In this document: positions 16,484-24,633 of the stretch, piece by piece
Layout of the letters: each line of letters opens with the position of its first letter
How positions within the stretch are numbered: position 1 is the first letter of the stretch
Assembly: GCA_016296575.1 (NCBI GenBank)
Contig: JAEDJA010000021.1
Span: 1 to 42,313 of the forward strand
Reading direction: 5' to 3'
Length of the DNA stretch: 42,313 nucleotides
From: Treponema sp.
Lineage (GTDB): Bacteria > Spirochaetota > Spirochaetia > Treponematales > Treponemataceae
The notes under the pieces: model-generated
What the model saw: the letters and a program-made list of their open reading frames with translations, nothing else
Database searches by the model: none
Told to the model about the DNA's origin: nothing
Position numbers and translations under genes: made by a program

Positions 16484-16509
16484 TAAACTCAACCACCGTA
16501 ATGCAAACT
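16484..16509. repeat. Third copy of island boundary motif
   Basis: 26 bp identical to 11594-11619 and 13829-13854, containing CAACCACCGTAATGCAAAC. It marks the right end of the island, just before the convergent tetR gene. Confidence 0.75.
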
Positions 16510-16535
16510 ATTCGAAGATACAGAAAAGAAATTTA

Positions 16536-17210
16536 CTAGCTGATTGTTGTGAAGCTTACTTTAAGATAAGTGTCCAAAGGACGAAGATATTTCTGCAAAG
16601 TAGAATCGTCTGATGGAGTTGCAAAAAGGCTTCCAGCTCCAGTTTCGGGATTCATTCGGATTGTTTCTTTTTTTTCGGCAATGTAAAGATCCAGCTGATT
16701 TTCCATAAGGGAAATAATTGTTACCGGAATTTCTTTTTCTTCTTTTTCATCTACCTTAATTTTTCCCAAATCAATGAACACCTTAAGTAGAGATTTCATT
16801 TGGAAGATTAGTTTTTTATTCAAATTCTCAGCAATTTCAAAGGCTTTTCCGTTAAAATATTTTTCTGAATTTATAAATACATAAATAGGAAGAAAAGGCT
16901 CTGTATCAAAAAGTTTAAAATAGCGGCTGATTAGTTTTTTTATAAAGGCGGCAGGCTGAGTTTTTGCTTCGGCGGCAGTTTCCAGATTCTTTTCGGTAAT
17001 AAAAGTAGCATTGATGATTTCTGCTTCACAGTATTCCAAAGTGGCTTCGTACATTTCATCACGGCAGGAAAAGTGGTTATATAAGGAAGCTTTTTTGATT
17101 TCCAGACTGTCTGAAATGTCGGCCAGGCTTGTTGCACCAGGGCTTTTTTCACTTGAGGATGACAGAAATGAGTGAATGATTTTTTCTTTTGTAATCTGTT
17201 TGCGCGCCAT
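16536..17210 (-). CDS. TetR-family transcriptional regulator
   Basis: 224 residues. The N-terminal helix-turn-helix reads TSLADISDSLEIKKASLYNHFSCRDEMY (shown here as two halves in the protein, about residues 26-53), the hallmark TetR HTH with K-x-x-x-Y-x-H-F. The C-terminal ligand domain is unremarkable. It is divergent from a MATE pump with 66 bp between starts, the classical arrangement of a local repressor with its drug exporter. The ATG lacks a ribosome binding site; GATAAT on the minus strand at 17217-17222 leaves six bases to the ATG, so the message may be leaderless. Confidence 0.85.
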   Translation of the reverse strand: MARKQITKEKIIHSFLSSSSEKSPGATSLADISDSLEIKKASLYNHFSCRDEMYEATLEYCEAEIINATFITEKNLETAAEAKTQPAAFIKKLISRYFKLFDTEPFLPIYVFINSEKYFNGKAFEIAENLNKKLIFQMKSLLKVFIDLGKIKVDEKEEKEIPVTIISLMENQLDLYIAEKKETIRMNPETGAGSLFATPSDDSTLQKYLRPLDTYLKVSFTTIS

Positions 17211-17271
17211 AAACTAATTATCGGTAGTTTTTATCAAATTCTTGATTTTTACTCTTGTTTTCACTATAACT
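17211..17271. promoter_or_regulatory. Divergent tetR/MATE control region
   Basis: For the pump: TTGATT (17242-17247), 17 bp, TATAAC (17265-17270), then six bases to the ATG. For tetR: GATAAT on the minus strand at 17217-17222. An inverted repeat AAACTA (17211-17216) / TAGTTT (17225-17230) covers the tetR -10 and is a candidate TetR operator. Confidence 0.5.
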
Positions 17272-17276
17272 TTTGT

Positions 17277-18641
17277 ATGGCAAAGAAAACAAGTCTTGAT
17301 ATGACTCAGGGTGCTATTTTTCCAAAACTTTTACAGTTCTGTATTCCGGTAATTCTTTCCGGTCTGCTGCAGCTTCTATTTAATGCCGCCGACATTATTG
17401 TTGTTGGTCGCTTTGCCGGTGATAACTGTCTTGCTGCTGTTGGATCTACTACTTCCCTCACCCATCTTCTTACCAATCTTTTTATCGGTCTTTCTACCGG
17501 TACAAATGTTGTTGCCTCAAACTATTTTGGTGCACGAAAATCAAAAGAAATCAACGAAACAGTACACACAGCAATTCTTTTGAGTATTTATTCTTCAATA
17601 GTGCTAACTATAATCGGTGTACTTTTTGCAAAACCAATTCTTATGCTCATGCAGTCACCAGAAGATGTTGTTGATCTTGCAGCAGTTTATCTAAAAATCA
17701 TTTTTGCAGGTATTGCACCAACTCTTATTTACAATTTTGGAAGTGCACTCCTCCGCGCTAAAGGTGACACAAAACGTCCACTTTTCTACCTTTTTGCCAG
17801 CGGTATTTTGAACGTTGTACTGAACCTGATTTTCGTAATTGTATTACACATGGCAGTTTCCGGCGTTGCACTTGCTACAGTCATTTCCCAGGCCCTGGCA
17901 GCAGCTCTTGTAATTTTTGCTCTTGTAAAAGATGATGATGACTTTCACCTTACATGGCGCAGGCTAAAAATCCAGCGGCACATCATGTACAATATTATGC
18001 GCATGGGTATTCCAGCCGGTCTTCAGGGAATGATCTTTTCTTTTTCAAACGTAATAATCCAGTCTTCAATAAATGGATTTGGTGCTGTTCTTGTTGCCGG
18101 AAGTTCAGCCGCCGCAAACATCGAAGGTTTTGTCTGGACCAGCATGAACGGAGTTTCTCAGGGAGCACTTACCTTCTGTTCACAGAATCTGGGAGCAGCA
18201 AAATACGACCGAATCAAAAAATCTGTCTGGGTTGCACTGTTTTTTGTAACTGGCGTTGGTCTTATAATGGGAGGACTTGCTGCCTTCTTTGCACCGCAGC
18301 TTTTAGGCATCTACACAAACAGTGCTGAAGTAATTAAAGCCGGACAAACCCGTGTATGGATTATCTGCTACTCCTATCTTCTTTGCGGAATTATGGATGT
18401 TATGGCAAGTTGTATCCGCGGTGTGGGTTATTCCATGCTTCCTACTGCAATTACACTGGCAGGAGCCTGCGGAATTCGAATTCTGTGGCTTTCTACAGTA
18501 TTTCAAATGGAAAGATTTCATCTTCCAGTCACAATATTCATGTCTTACCCAATTTCCTGGAGCATTACTTTTGTAGCATTAACAATCTGCTACATGACTC
18601 TTCTACATCACTCCAAGGGCAAGTTTGGCACCCTGGACTAG
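17277..18641 (+). CDS. MATE-family multidrug efflux transporter
   Basis: 454 residues with about twelve membrane segments. It starts MAKKTSLDMTQGAIFPKLLQ and contains AADIIVVGRFAG (the D in helix 1), the conserved GLSTGTNVVAS, and the second-half equivalents GASSAAANIEGFVW-type and GALTFCSQNLGA motifs. MATE proteins export cationic drugs or metabolites using a sodium or proton gradient. The frame is open further upstream to 17172, but homology and the promoter position favour 17277. The start codon lies six bases beyond a good -10 box, so translation is probably leaderless. Likely controlled by the divergent TetR protein. Confidence 0.88.
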   Translation: MAKKTSLDMTQGAIFPKLLQFCIPVILSGLLQLLFNAADIIVVGRFAGDNCLAAVGSTTSLTHLLTNLFIGLSTGTNVVASNYFGARKSKEINETVHTAILLSIYSSIVLTIIGVLFAKPILMLMQSPEDVVDLAAVYLKIIFAGIAPTLIYNFGSALLRAKGDTKRPLFYLFASGILNVVLNLIFVIVLHMAVSGVALATVISQALAAALVIFALVKDDDDFHLTWRRLKIQRHIMYNIMRMGIPAGLQGMIFSFSNVIIQSSINGFGAVLVAGSSAAANIEGFVWTSMNGVSQGALTFCSQNLGAAKYDRIKKSVWVALFFVTGVGLIMGGLAAFFAPQLLGIYTNSAEVIKAGQTRVWIICYSYLLCGIMDVMASCIRGVGYSMLPTAITLAGACGIRILWLSTVFQMERFHLPVTIFMSYPISWSITFVALTICYMTLLHHSKGKFGTLD

Positions 18642-18706
18642 CCTGCACACAAAAACTTGTTTTGTTTATGCTAAGTCGTAGGGCACATGAAGGTTACTCT
18701 GATATT

Positions 18707-19615
18707 CTACACTTCCCAGGCGGCTTCGGTTACTGCTACAAGCTTTTCAAGAAGTGCGCAGGTTGGTGTTTCAATTCCATATTTTTTGCCAAGCTTTACT
18801 ACAGTACCGCAGAACCAGGCGTTTTCAGTTTTACGCTTTGCCTCAATATCCTGGAACATTGAAGTTTTTCCTTTTGGATCAATTGAATCCATAATTCGGA
18901 TATTGGCTTCCATGTGATCCATATTCAGAGCAACACCTTCCGCATTTGCCACGGCAATTACTTCTCTGGCAGCCTGTCTTACCACGTCGCAAAGCACTTC
19001 ATTTTTAAAAGTTCCGTATGGTGCACGGCAAAGTGATGTAATGGTATTACAGGTAACGTTCATAAGATATTTTTTCCACTGTTCAAGGTGGATGTCATCA
19101 GGATTTTTTGATTTTTGGCCGGCCTTGTTAAAAAGCTCACCAATGGCTTTGATGCGGTCACTTTTTGAATTATCGTTTTCACCGTAAACAATTGTTCCTG
19201 TATCTGTACAGATGATGTTGTTTTTTTCGTGAACCGATGACAGACCGATGATAAATCCGTAAATAACTCTTTCCTTTCCATAAACTTCCTCCAGATCTTT
19301 TTCACTCTGAATTCCGTTCAGAAGGGAAAGAATTGTTGTATCTGGTCCCACTGCATTCTTTATCTGTACAAGAACCTGATCCATCTGAAGGTTTTTTGTT
19401 GCAATGATCACAAGATCAGCAGGTTTTACATCCTCTGGTGTTACATAATTGAAATCCTGTCGTTCTCCGTTAATGCAGATACCGTCTTTTTCATAACGTG
19501 CTTTTCTTTCGCCTTCGCAGATGCATTCCACATTTTCTTTTCCAAGAACGCCCATAAGAGCTTTTCCAACTATGGCACCAACTGCACCCATACCAATCAT
19601 TGCAATTTTATTCAT
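18707..19615 (-). CDS. panE: 2-dehydropantoate 2-reductase (ketopantoate reductase) family
   Basis: 302 residues from the ATG at 19615, which has GGGGGA upstream. The NADPH-binding start is MNKIAMIGMGAVGAIVG (G-x-G-x-x-G), and the ApbA/PanE signatures ATKNLQMDQVL, LSLLNGIQSE, a lysine in WKKYLMNVTCNTITSL and C-terminal SMFQDIEAKRKTE are present. These carry the catalytic lysine and substrate-binding Asn/Ser/Glu. It reduces ketopantoate to pantoate for coenzyme A synthesis, although the family also holds other reductases. It sits 28 bp behind the two M16 peptidase genes and probably shares their transcript. No functional link is known. Confidence 0.82.
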   Translation of the reverse strand: MNKIAMIGMGAVGAIVGKALMGVLGKENVECICEGERKARYEKDGICINGERQDFNYVTPEDVKPADLVIIATKNLQMDQVLVQIKNAVGPDTTILSLLNGIQSEKDLEEVYGKERVIYGFIIGLSSVHEKNNIICTDTGTIVYGENDNSKSDRIKAIGELFNKAGQKSKNPDDIHLEQWKKYLMNVTCNTITSLCRAPYGTFKNEVLCDVVRQAAREVIAVANAEGVALNMDHMEANIRIMDSIDPKGKTSMFQDIEAKRKTENAWFCGTVVKLGKKYGIETPTCALLEKLVAVTEAAWEV

Positions 19616-19643
19616 AATTTCCCCCAAAATGTTTCAGGATTTT

Positions 19644-20960
19644 TTACTGGTGACCAATCATTTCTATAAGCAGGTAATCATCCTGGAAATATTTATTGAA
19701 TACTTCAATTATATCAGAAGCGGTAACATTTCGCACGGAGTTTACAAAAAAATCAAGATTATCTGCAGTACCTGTATGATTAAGACTGTAGTAAATCTTG
19801 TTTACAACACCAAAGGTTGTTTCCTGTGTAGAATAAAAACTGTTGATGTAAGTATTCTTGTAACCTTCCAGAACATCATCAATATCTGCAAGAACGTAAG
19901 TTCCATCAGCATTTGTAGAAACCACCACTTTTCCGCTTTTCATAAGGGCCTTTGCTTCATCAAAATAGGCACCTATATTTTCACGGTCCGTACAGCGGTA
20001 TGCAAATTCGTAACCATAGTTTACTTTTGTATTACCCTGCATTGCAGATGGTGTATAGCATGCTCCGTATTTTACTCGGACAACATTGAATACCATTGTA
20101 TTGTAGATGGAAACTGCCAGTGCATAAGGATAGAAATCGCTGCTGCTGGTGGAAGGTGCATTGTAAAATCTTCCGACAAAGCAACTGTCACCAAGAGCTG
20201 GATTCAAAAGAGTTGTGTGTCCTATAAGAGGTAGAATATCTGGGACTTTTGGAAATTTGTTTCCTGATTTTGAAGGAAGATTTCCCAAAGATTCATTAAG
20301 CATGGCAAGAAGTTTTTCTGGATCGAAGGAAGTAACTGCCACAATTTCAATTCGATCTGCATCATAAATACTGTCCTGAATGGATTGAATATTTTCAAGA
20401 GTGATGTTTCCAATGCTTTCTTCTGTGGCAGATGTTCTTGTTGCATAAGGATGATTATCGTAAATCAGGTCGTAGGCTTTATAAAACAATGAACTGTAAG
20501 CTTCGGAAACTGTTCGCTGAAGTGTCTGCTGGTAGGAAAGCATCATTCTTTCATAAATATCCTGTCGGAACTGCGGATGAAGGAATCCATCAACAAGAAT
20601 ATCTGCGTAAAGTTCAAAGTATTTGTCTATTACAGAAAGATTCAGGGATGTAGATTCAGGCTGTGCTATATAGGTAACGCTACCCCGTGTTACGTAATAT
20701 AAGGAAAGAAGCTGCTCGTAAGAGTATTTTTCGGAACCGGCGCTCATCATGTAGAAAAGAGAAGATTCCAGTCCTGACTGTTCTTTAGCATAAAGGGAAG
20801 CACCGCCTTTTACACGGATACTCATGGAATCAACACGGTTTGTTTCATTTTTCATGTAATAAACCGGAATACCGTTTTTAAGTTTATATTCAGTTACTGT
20901 CTGTGAAAATGCAGCTGCGGCCAGTAATACAGATAAAAATATCAGTGTTAATTTTTTCAT
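19644..20960 (-). CDS. M16-family peptidase-like subunit, zinc site lost, exported
   Basis: 438 residues with a signal peptide ending near AAAAFSQ. The fold is M16 (YKLKNGIPVYY..., then two homologous halves), but the zinc motif is missing. Where the partner protein has H-L-Y-E-H, this one has SSLFY (residues 66-70), so both histidines and the glutamate are gone. In M16B systems such an inactive chain pairs with an active one to close the chamber. The active partner is encoded 12 bp upstream in the same operon. The exported location suggests degradation of peptides in the periplasm. Confidence 0.82.
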   Translation of the reverse strand: MKKLTLIFLSVLLAAAAFSQTVTEYKLKNGIPVYYMKNETNRVDSMSIRVKGGASLYAKEQSGLESSLFYMMSAGSEKYSYEQLLSLYYVTRGSVTYIAQPESTSLNLSVIDKYFELYADILVDGFLHPQFRQDIYERMMLSYQQTLQRTVSEAYSSLFYKAYDLIYDNHPYATRTSATEESIGNITLENIQSIQDSIYDADRIEIVAVTSFDPEKLLAMLNESLGNLPSKSGNKFPKVPDILPLIGHTTLLNPALGDSCFVGRFYNAPSTSSSDFYPYALAVSIYNTMVFNVVRVKYGACYTPSAMQGNTKVNYGYEFAYRCTDRENIGAYFDEAKALMKSGKVVVSTNADGTYVLADIDDVLEGYKNTYINSFYSTQETTFGVVNKIYYSLNHTGTADNLDFFVNSVRNVTASDIIEVFNKYFQDDYLLIEMIGHQ

Positions 20961-20972
20961 ATTTTCATTCCC

Positions 20973-22427
20973 CTACTTTTTTTTACCTTTGTTTTCGTGC
21001 CAGATTGATCCTTCCCGAAGAACAGTTTTGTAACCGGCAGCACTGAAGGAATCAGCAAGTAATTCATAAACAGCAGGATTTACATAAACACTTACCACTG
21101 GATTTTTTCCGGTAATATATTTATCGATAAAAGCCACCATATCATCCCTTGTCACGGAAGAAAGTTTTTCAAGATAGTCAAAGTAATAATTTTCGCCGGC
21201 TACGCAGAAATAAGTACGCAGTTCGGTAAGAAGGCTTGTAGCTGTTTCGGCAGAAAGAATTCTAAGGTTTTCGGAAACTTCCTTTCCTATGGCAATATTA
21301 TCTTCTGTAAATGACCCGGCTGTATTTCGGAGCAATTCAGGAAGTGTCTGAACAAGATGATCAACCCGTTCTACAAGATACTGTTCCGGTGAAACCATTA
21401 CTGCCTGGAAAACAAAATCTCCAAGGAAACGCTGTGTCACATACATGCTGCCAACATACTGTGGATCTGGAATTCCCAGCATAGGATTCTGAACCAGGGT
21501 AGTTTTCATAAGGCCGTATGGTTCTTCAGCAAGGAAAGTAAAAAGATCGGCTGCGTAAGTATCTTCAACATCAAATTCGGCATCTGGTCCACGCCATTCT
21601 ATAACAACCTGACACAGCTGATCAGCAAGTGCCTGGTATGGAATAACGCGGTAAACAGGTTCTGGAAGCTCCATCTTCATCTGTACCTGTTTTCCCTTCC
21701 ATGGATCCTTTCCTTTTTTCCAAGATCCAAAAATCTTTTCAACAAGCTGGTAAACTTCATCAGGATCAACGTCACCACCAACAAAAAGTGCGGCATTATT
21801 TGGAACATAATAAGTCTTCTGAATTTTTTTAAGCTGACTGATTGTTGCCTTTTCAATTACAGCAGGATCGCCACCGGCATCAGTTCGCCACGGAGTTTCA
21901 GGGAAAAGACACTGGAAACGGTCCAAAGAGGAATAAGTATCTACATCATTAAAGGTTGTGGCAATTTCTGCAAGAACAACTTTTTTTTCTGCTTCAAATT
22001 CACGTTTATCCATAAGAGGATTGCGGATTGCCTGATTCCAGAAATCAAGTCCCTCTTCCAGGCGGTCAGAAGGAATTGTAAAGAAATAATTTACACATTC
22101 AGCACCGGTTGTTCCATTCCAGGAAGTACATCCCAGTTCCTTAATGGCAGTCTGCATACTTTCTGCATTTGGAAATTTTTCATTTCCCTTGAACATAATG
22201 TGTTCATAAAGATGAAAAAGTCCGGCATTTTCAGGAGTTTGCGCTACAGCACCAGCTTTTACGGCAATTTCGATGTAAGCCAAAGGAGCATTGTGATTTT
22301 CAGCAACGTACAAACAAAGTCCGTTTTTAAGCTTATACTGGTAAAGATTTTTGACACTAGTTTCTTCAGCAAAAAGACCAGTAATCAAAACAAAAAACAA
22401 GACAAATAATGATAAAACTTTTTTCAT
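20973..22427 (-). CDS. M16-family zinc metallopeptidase, active subunit, exported
   Basis: 484 residues from the ATG at 22427, which is preceded by GGGAG; a longer frame to 22493 has no good start. The signal peptide is MKKVLSLFVLFFVLITGLFA. The inverted zinc motif HLYEH lies at 72-76 within NAGLFHLYEHIMFKG, and the downstream zinc-ligand glutamate falls within EKKVVLAEIATTF. The catalytic half of a two-subunit M16B peptidase, with the inactive partner downstream. The upstream ilvC terminator separates the two units, so this operon probably has its own promoter. Confidence 0.87.
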   Translation of the reverse strand: MKKVLSLFVLFFVLITGLFAEETSVKNLYQYKLKNGLCLYVAENHNAPLAYIEIAVKAGAVAQTPENAGLFHLYEHIMFKGNEKFPNAESMQTAIKELGCTSWNGTTGAECVNYFFTIPSDRLEEGLDFWNQAIRNPLMDKREFEAEKKVVLAEIATTFNDVDTYSSLDRFQCLFPETPWRTDAGGDPAVIEKATISQLKKIQKTYYVPNNAALFVGGDVDPDEVYQLVEKIFGSWKKGKDPWKGKQVQMKMELPEPVYRVIPYQALADQLCQVVIEWRGPDAEFDVEDTYAADLFTFLAEEPYGLMKTTLVQNPMLGIPDPQYVGSMYVTQRFLGDFVFQAVMVSPEQYLVERVDHLVQTLPELLRNTAGSFTEDNIAIGKEVSENLRILSAETATSLLTELRTYFCVAGENYYFDYLEKLSSVTRDDMVAFIDKYITGKNPVVSVYVNPAVYELLADSFSAAGYKTVLREGSIWHENKGKKK

Positions 22428-22443
22428 ATAATCTCCCGATATT

Positions 22444-22482
22444 AAAAAAAATGACGCACATTCTCCGAGGAAAACATGCGTC
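22444..22482 (-). terminator. Rho-independent terminator of ilvC
   Basis: GACGCA (22453-22458) pairs with TGCGTC (22477-22482), with further partial pairing inside. On the minus strand it is followed by eight T residues. It lies between the ilvC stop and the M16 gene start. Confidence 0.7.
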
Positions 22483-22504
22483 CATAATAACAAAATAATT
22501 AAAC

Positions 22505-23983
22505 CTAGAGTACTGGTTTCATGGCTGTCATGTAAGCACGGAGTTTGCGTCCTACAACTTCGATTGGGTGGTTGCGGATTTCAGCGTTTACAGCTACCAG
22601 TTCAGCGTTGTTTACAGAGCAGTCTTTCATATCAAGACCTTTACCAATAACATCTGTGTGGAGTTTTGGCATAAGATCTTTTGCCATCATTGGAGCTGCA
22701 ACACGGGCAAAGAGGTAACAACCGTATTCTGCTGTATCAGAAATAACTTTGTTCATTTCGTACAGACGTTTGCGGTCGATAAGGTTTGCAATAAGAGGAA
22801 CTTCGTGGAGTGATTCGTAGTAAGCAGATTCTTCTTTGATACCTGCGTCAACCATTGTTTCGAATGCAAGTTCACAACCAGCTTTAACCATAGCAACCAT
22901 GAGAACACCTTTATCAAAGTATTCCTGTTCTGTGATTTCGTCTGCTGCTTCTTTGTTGTTTTCGAAAGCAAGTTTTCCTGTTTCTTCACGCCAAGCCAGA
23001 AGGTTAGCATCTTTATTTGCCCAGTCTTTCATCATTGTTGATGAGAATTCACCACTGATGATGTCGTCCATGTGTTTCTGGTAAAGTGGAGCCAAAAGAG
23101 CTTTGATTTCTTTTGAAAGTGCATTGGCACGGATTTTTGCAGGGTTTGAAAGACGGTCCATCATATTTGTGATACCACCCCATTTCAAAGCTTCTGTAAT
23201 TACGTTCCAACCGTGCATAAGGAATTTTGTAGCATATTCAGGTGAAATGCCTTCTTCAATCATTTTGTCGTAACATACGATTGTACCGGCCTGAAGCATA
23301 CCACAGAGGATTGTCTGTTCACCCATAAGGTCAGATTTAACTTCAGCAACGAAGTCTGATTCAAGAACACCAGCTTTTGAACCACCCATACCTACAGCCA
23401 GAGCTTTAGCGTATGCCCATCCTTTTCCTTCTGGGTCATTTTCAGGGTGAACAGCGATAAGATCAGGAACTCCAAATCCGCGCTGGAATTCGTGCCAAAC
23501 TTCTGTACCTGGTCCTTTTGGAGCACACATTACAACTGTAATATCTTTGCGGATCTGCATTCCTTCTTCAATCATGTTGAATCCGTGTGAGTACCAAAGA
23601 GCTGATCCTTTTTTCATGTGTTTCATTACTTCTGTAATTACAGGAGTGTGCTGTTTATCTGGAGTAAGGTTTCCTACCAAATCGGCAGTTGGAATCATTT
23701 CTTCGTAAGTACCAACTTTGAATCCGTTTTCTGTAGCATTTTTCCAAGACTGACGTTTTTCAGTAATTGCTGATTCGCGGAGAGCGTAAGATACATCAAG
23801 TCCTGAAGCACGGAGACACTGTCCCTGGTTCAATCCCTGAGCACCACATCCTACGATTACGATTTTTTTACCTTTAAGAGCATTTACTCCATCTGCAAAT
23901 TCTTCTTTTGCCATAGAACGGCAATGTCCAAGCTGAAGTTTGGCTACGCGCCAAGGAATAGCGTTAAAATAGTTGTTACCCAT
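22505..23983 (-). CDS. ilvC: Ketol-acid reductoisomerase, long class II form
   Basis: 492 residues, the long class II type known from E. coli (491 residues). N-terminal NYFNAIPWRVAKLQLGHCR, NADPH-binding KKIVIVGCGAQGLNQG, and APKGPGTEVWHEFQRG resemble that enzyme closely. The metal-binding acidic residues lie in the duplicated helical domain (SDLMGEQTILCG and later ESLHEVPL). It converts acetolactate and acetohydroxybutyrate to the dihydroxy acids for valine, leucine and isoleucine. AGGAG precedes the ATG. It stands alone, with a long leader containing a palindromic element, rather than in an ilv operon. Confidence 0.95.
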   Translation of the reverse strand: MGNNYFNAIPWRVAKLQLGHCRSMAKEEFADGVNALKGKKIVIVGCGAQGLNQGQCLRASGLDVSYALRESAITEKRQSWKNATENGFKVGTYEEMIPTADLVGNLTPDKQHTPVITEVMKHMKKGSALWYSHGFNMIEEGMQIRKDITVVMCAPKGPGTEVWHEFQRGFGVPDLIAVHPENDPEGKGWAYAKALAVGMGGSKAGVLESDFVAEVKSDLMGEQTILCGMLQAGTIVCYDKMIEEGISPEYATKFLMHGWNVITEALKWGGITNMMDRLSNPAKIRANALSKEIKALLAPLYQKHMDDIISGEFSSTMMKDWANKDANLLAWREETGKLAFENNKEAADEITEQEYFDKGVLMVAMVKAGCELAFETMVDAGIKEESAYYESLHEVPLIANLIDRKRLYEMNKVISDTAEYGCYLFARVAAPMMAKDLMPKLHTDVIGKGLDMKDCSVNNAELVAVNAEIRNHPIEVVGRKLRAYMTAMKPVL

Positions 23984-24019
23984 AATAGGTCTCCTGTAAA
24001 AAATAATCTAACTTACAAT

Positions 24020-24126
24020 CGTGGACTTCCCCTTCCGTCGGGAACCACGTCCCCAAATACAGGCTACCGCGCTTCGCTTGTGCAGATTGTATTTTGGGAC
24101 GGAACCCCGACTCCTGGGAAATCCAC
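24020..24126. repeat. 107-bp palindromic element in the ilvC leader
   Basis: Outer arms GTGGACTTCCC (24021-24031) and GGGAAATCCAC (24116-24126) pair at 10 of 11 positions. Nested within are CGTGG-TTCCC/GGGAA-CCACG (24020-24049) and TCCCCAAATAC/GTATTTTGGGA (24050-24099). No open reading frame of substance. It looks like a REP- or MITE-type element or a structured leader. From 24127 to 24292 there is only AT-rich sequence with no gene. Confidence 0.55.
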
Positions 24127-24292
24127 AAATCATTTTCCAAGTTTTTTACAGTATACCTTTATAGGCGCATTGCGTAAAGTGAAAGATTTACATTTTATTG
24201 TTGCATAATTTGCAATATATCAATTTTTATTATTCATACACATTTTCAAAAAAAAAAAAATAAAAATTTTTGAAAAATTTCCTTTATGACTG

Positions 24293-24321
24293 TTGACACA
24301 AATCCTGCAATCTTATATATT
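24293..24321 (+). promoter_or_regulatory. tRNA-Lys promoter
   Basis: TTGACA at 24293-24298, 17-bp spacer, TATATT at 24316-24321, 24 bp before the tRNA 5' end. Confidence 0.75.
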
Positions 24322-24345
24322 ATATTCACATTCGCAAGAATGGAT

Positions 24346-24418
24346 GGGCTACTAGCTCAGTAGGTAGAGCAACGCCCTTTTAAGGCGTGGGTCACTGGTT
24401 CGAATCCAGTGTAGCTCA
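24346..24418 (+). tRNA. tRNA-Lys (anticodon TTT)
   Basis: Acceptor GGGCTAC pairs with GTAGCTC, the D loop is AGCTCAGTAGGTAGAGC, the anticodon stem-loop is ACGCC-CTTTTAA-GGCGT giving UUU, and the T loop is TTCGAAT. The discriminator is A and CCA is not encoded. An integrase gene starts 215 bp downstream, so the 3' half of this tRNA is the natural candidate for the phage attachment site, although the other att copy lies outside the window. Confidence 0.93.
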
Positions 24419-24420
24419 GA

Positions 24421-24453
24421 AAAAGACTTCTGGTATCAGAAGTCTTTTTTTTT
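24421..24453 (+). terminator. Rho-independent terminator of tRNA-Lys
   Basis: Perfect 12-bp stem, AAAAGACTTCTG (24421-24432) with CAGAAGTCTTTT (24437-24448), and a 4-nt loop, followed by a T run. Confidence 0.85.
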
Positions 24454-24566
24454 GCTTAAATGCAAATAATACAATAACTGAGGTAAGTTTTACCTAAAAT
24501 TTTAGTGAACCTTCCTTTGTCGGAACGGTAGCTAAAACTGCCAAATCTAACAAAAAACGCCCCTAT

Positions 24567-24623
24567 TGGACAGTGAATTGGATAGTTAACTGGACAGTTC
24601 ATTGGATAGTAGCGTTGGACAGT
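24567..24623 (+). repeat. Five 12-bp TGGAYAGT iterons before the integrase gene
   Basis: TGGAYAGT starts at 24567, 24579, 24591, 24603 and 24616 (steps 12, 12, 12, 13), alternating C and T at the fifth base. The array ends 10 bp before the integrase ATG. Candidate integrase arm sites or an iterated operator. Confidence 0.85.
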
Positions 24624-24633
24624 GAGGTGTTTT

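Noticed and set aside
18356..18862. 168-codon open frame overlapping the 3' end of the MATE gene and panE.
   Set aside because: It lies out of frame over one real gene and antisense to another, with no family pattern; a shadow frame.
19521..20234. Plus-strand open frame of 237 codons.
   Set aside because: Mirror of the M16-like and panE genes; composition follows the complementary strand.
23924..24208. 94-codon plus-strand frame across the ilvC start.
   Set aside because: Covers the palindromic leader element and the antisense of ilvC; no ribosome binding site or family match.
24411..24418. tRNA-Lys 3' end as a proven attachment site.
   Set aside because: Plausible because int is adjacent, but no second copy of the tRNA 3' sequence exists within the window, so it is not listed as a feature.
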